Source: Nocardia ninae NBRC 108245 (GTDB taxonomy: Bacteria; Actinomycetota; Actinomycetes; Mycobacteriales; Mycobacteriaceae). From it: a stretch of DNA of 64,000 bases. This document shows, one piece after another, positions 63,337 through 64,000 of this stretch; position 1 is the first letter of the stretch, and each line of letters opens with the position of its first letter. The notes under the pieces are model-generated. The model saw nothing but the letters and a program-made list of their open reading frames with translations, had not been told where the DNA came from and searched no databases. Where the stretch lies: NCBI RefSeq assembly GCF_007990755.1, contig NZ_BJXA01000007.1, positions 62,001 to 126,000 of the forward strand, in the 5' to 3' direction. Both the position numbers and the translations under genes were made by a program.

Positions 63337-64000
63337 ATGGCCAACCGGGACACCGCCGCACCCCGCACCCCGCTGAACAGAGAGCGCGTGCTGCGCGCCG
63401 CCGTCGCGCTCGCCGACGCGGCAGGCATCGACACCCTGAGCATGCGCAACCTCGCGCAGGAACTCGGCGTCGTGCCGATGGCGCTGTACAAGCACGTCGC
63501 GAACAAAGACGAGTTGCTCGACGGCATGGTCGATCTACTCGTCGCGGAGATCGGTCCACCCGAGACCGGGCTCGACTGGAAACCCGCGGTACGGCAGCGA
63601 ATCCTGGTGGCGCGGCGCACCCTTCAGCGGCACCCGTGGGCGTCCCGGGTGATCGAGTCTCGCCCGGCACCGACCCCGGCAGTACTGGCGTACCTGGACT
63701 CGATGATCGGGATGTTCCGGGCGGGTGGCCTCTCCGTCGACCTGACCCATCACGTGATGCACGCGCTGGGCAGCCGCGCGTTCGGCTTCACGCAGGAGCT
63801 GTTCGACACCGCACCGAGCCCGGACCCGCAGACGCAAGCCGCCGCCCTGCCCGACATGTCGTCCAGGTATCCGCACATCGCCGAGATCGCGGCGCGGGCC
63901 GCACACGACGACCAGTCCGTGGTCGGTCCGGGCTGCGACGATCAGTTCGAGTTCGAATTCGCCCTCGACCTGCTCTTGGACGGTTTCGAGCGGCTGTGGC
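63337..64000 (+). CDS. TetR family regulator (C-terminus cut by window edge)
   Basis: 221 residues visible and open at the right edge. HTH at about residues 14-60 (TLSMRNLAQELGVVPMALYKHVANK), followed by a TetR C-terminal domain of the kind linked to tetracycline-repressor-like proteins. ATG at 63337 with AGAGGAGAG upstream. It probably represses itself and the divergent DUF4386-like gene through the twin operators. Confidence 0.93.
   Translation, partial: MANRDTAAPRTPLNRERVLRAAVALADAAGIDTLSMRNLAQELGVVPMALYKHVANKDELLDGMVDLLVAEIGPPETGLDWKPAVRQRILVARRTLQRHPWASRVIESRPAPTPAVLAYLDSMIGMFRAGGLSVDLTHHVMHALGSRAFGFTQELFDTAPSPDPQTQAAALPDMSSRYPHIAEIAARAAHDDQSVVGPGCDDQFEFEFALDLLLDGFERLW

Overview
The window is about 64 kb of very GC-rich actinobacterial chromosome, most likely Nocardia or a close mycolic-acid relative. 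The evidence is strong third-position G/C bias, many GTG starts, F420-type oxidoreductases, ESX-associated (EspC/EspD/YbaB-like) proteins, and a gene order that, from memory, follows Mycobacterium tuberculosis Rv3296-Rv3319 (lhr, nei, glpD2, lpdA, Rv3304, amiA1/amiB1, punA, pmmB, upp, Rv3311, add, deoA, cdd, sdhCDAB). No tRNA, rRNA, CRISPR array, insertion sequence or phage was seen.

Layout. 1-3.5 kb: a minus-strand group made of a LuxR-type regulator, an ABC-2 exporter pair (bacteriocin-immunity type) and an ECF sigma/zinc anti-sigma pair. 3.9-7.4 kb: a large fused indolepyruvate ferredoxin oxidoreductase with a textbook terminator. 8-12.5 kb: a secreted lipase, then a polymorphic toxin with a C-terminal EndoU-like RNase domain and a MafI-like immunity gene carrying an extra C-terminal domain. 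12.5-15.6 kb: SDR, patatin, TetR and histidine phosphatase. 15.8-21.2 kb: the Lhr helicase and Nei2 glycosylase repair pair. 21.4-26 kb: a HpnE-like desaturase with its probable TetR repressor, a tiny secreted protein and a two-component system. 26-30.8 kb: glpD/glpK and an aminotransferase. 30.9-33.1 kb: two proline-rich envelope proteins. 33.4-38.8 kb: lpdA, a gamma-glutamylcyclotransferase-like protein, two M20 amidohydrolases and an enoyl-CoA hydratase-like protein. 39-50.8 kb: nucleoside/nucleobase salvage (punA, pmmB, upp, add, deoA, cdd). It is interrupted by a compact Esp-like module with an NlpC/P60 hydrolase (42.2-44.5 kb) and by a tandem pair of small coiled-coil genes (49.9-50.4 kb). 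51-54.6 kb: sdhCDAB. 54.7-64 kb: accessory genes, including a TAP-type hydrolase, a membrane glycosyltransferase-like protein, PPOX and LLM F420 enzymes, a GTGSA-repeat secreted protein, PhoD, and a DUF4386-like protein divergent from a TetR that is cut by the window end.

Three observations stand out. An 84-bp element occurs twice (44084-44167 and 51489-51572), each copy encoding a 27-codon mini-ORF wedged between co-directional genes and ending in an ATGA overlap with the next start. The EndoU toxin has no recognisable export domain and an over-long immunity partner. The Esp-like module sits, if the remembered order is right, where M. tuberculosis carries sapM. About a dozen genes also have a TANNNT box 5-8 nt before the start codon with no Shine-Dalgarno, the signature of leaderless transcription; this helped choose starts.
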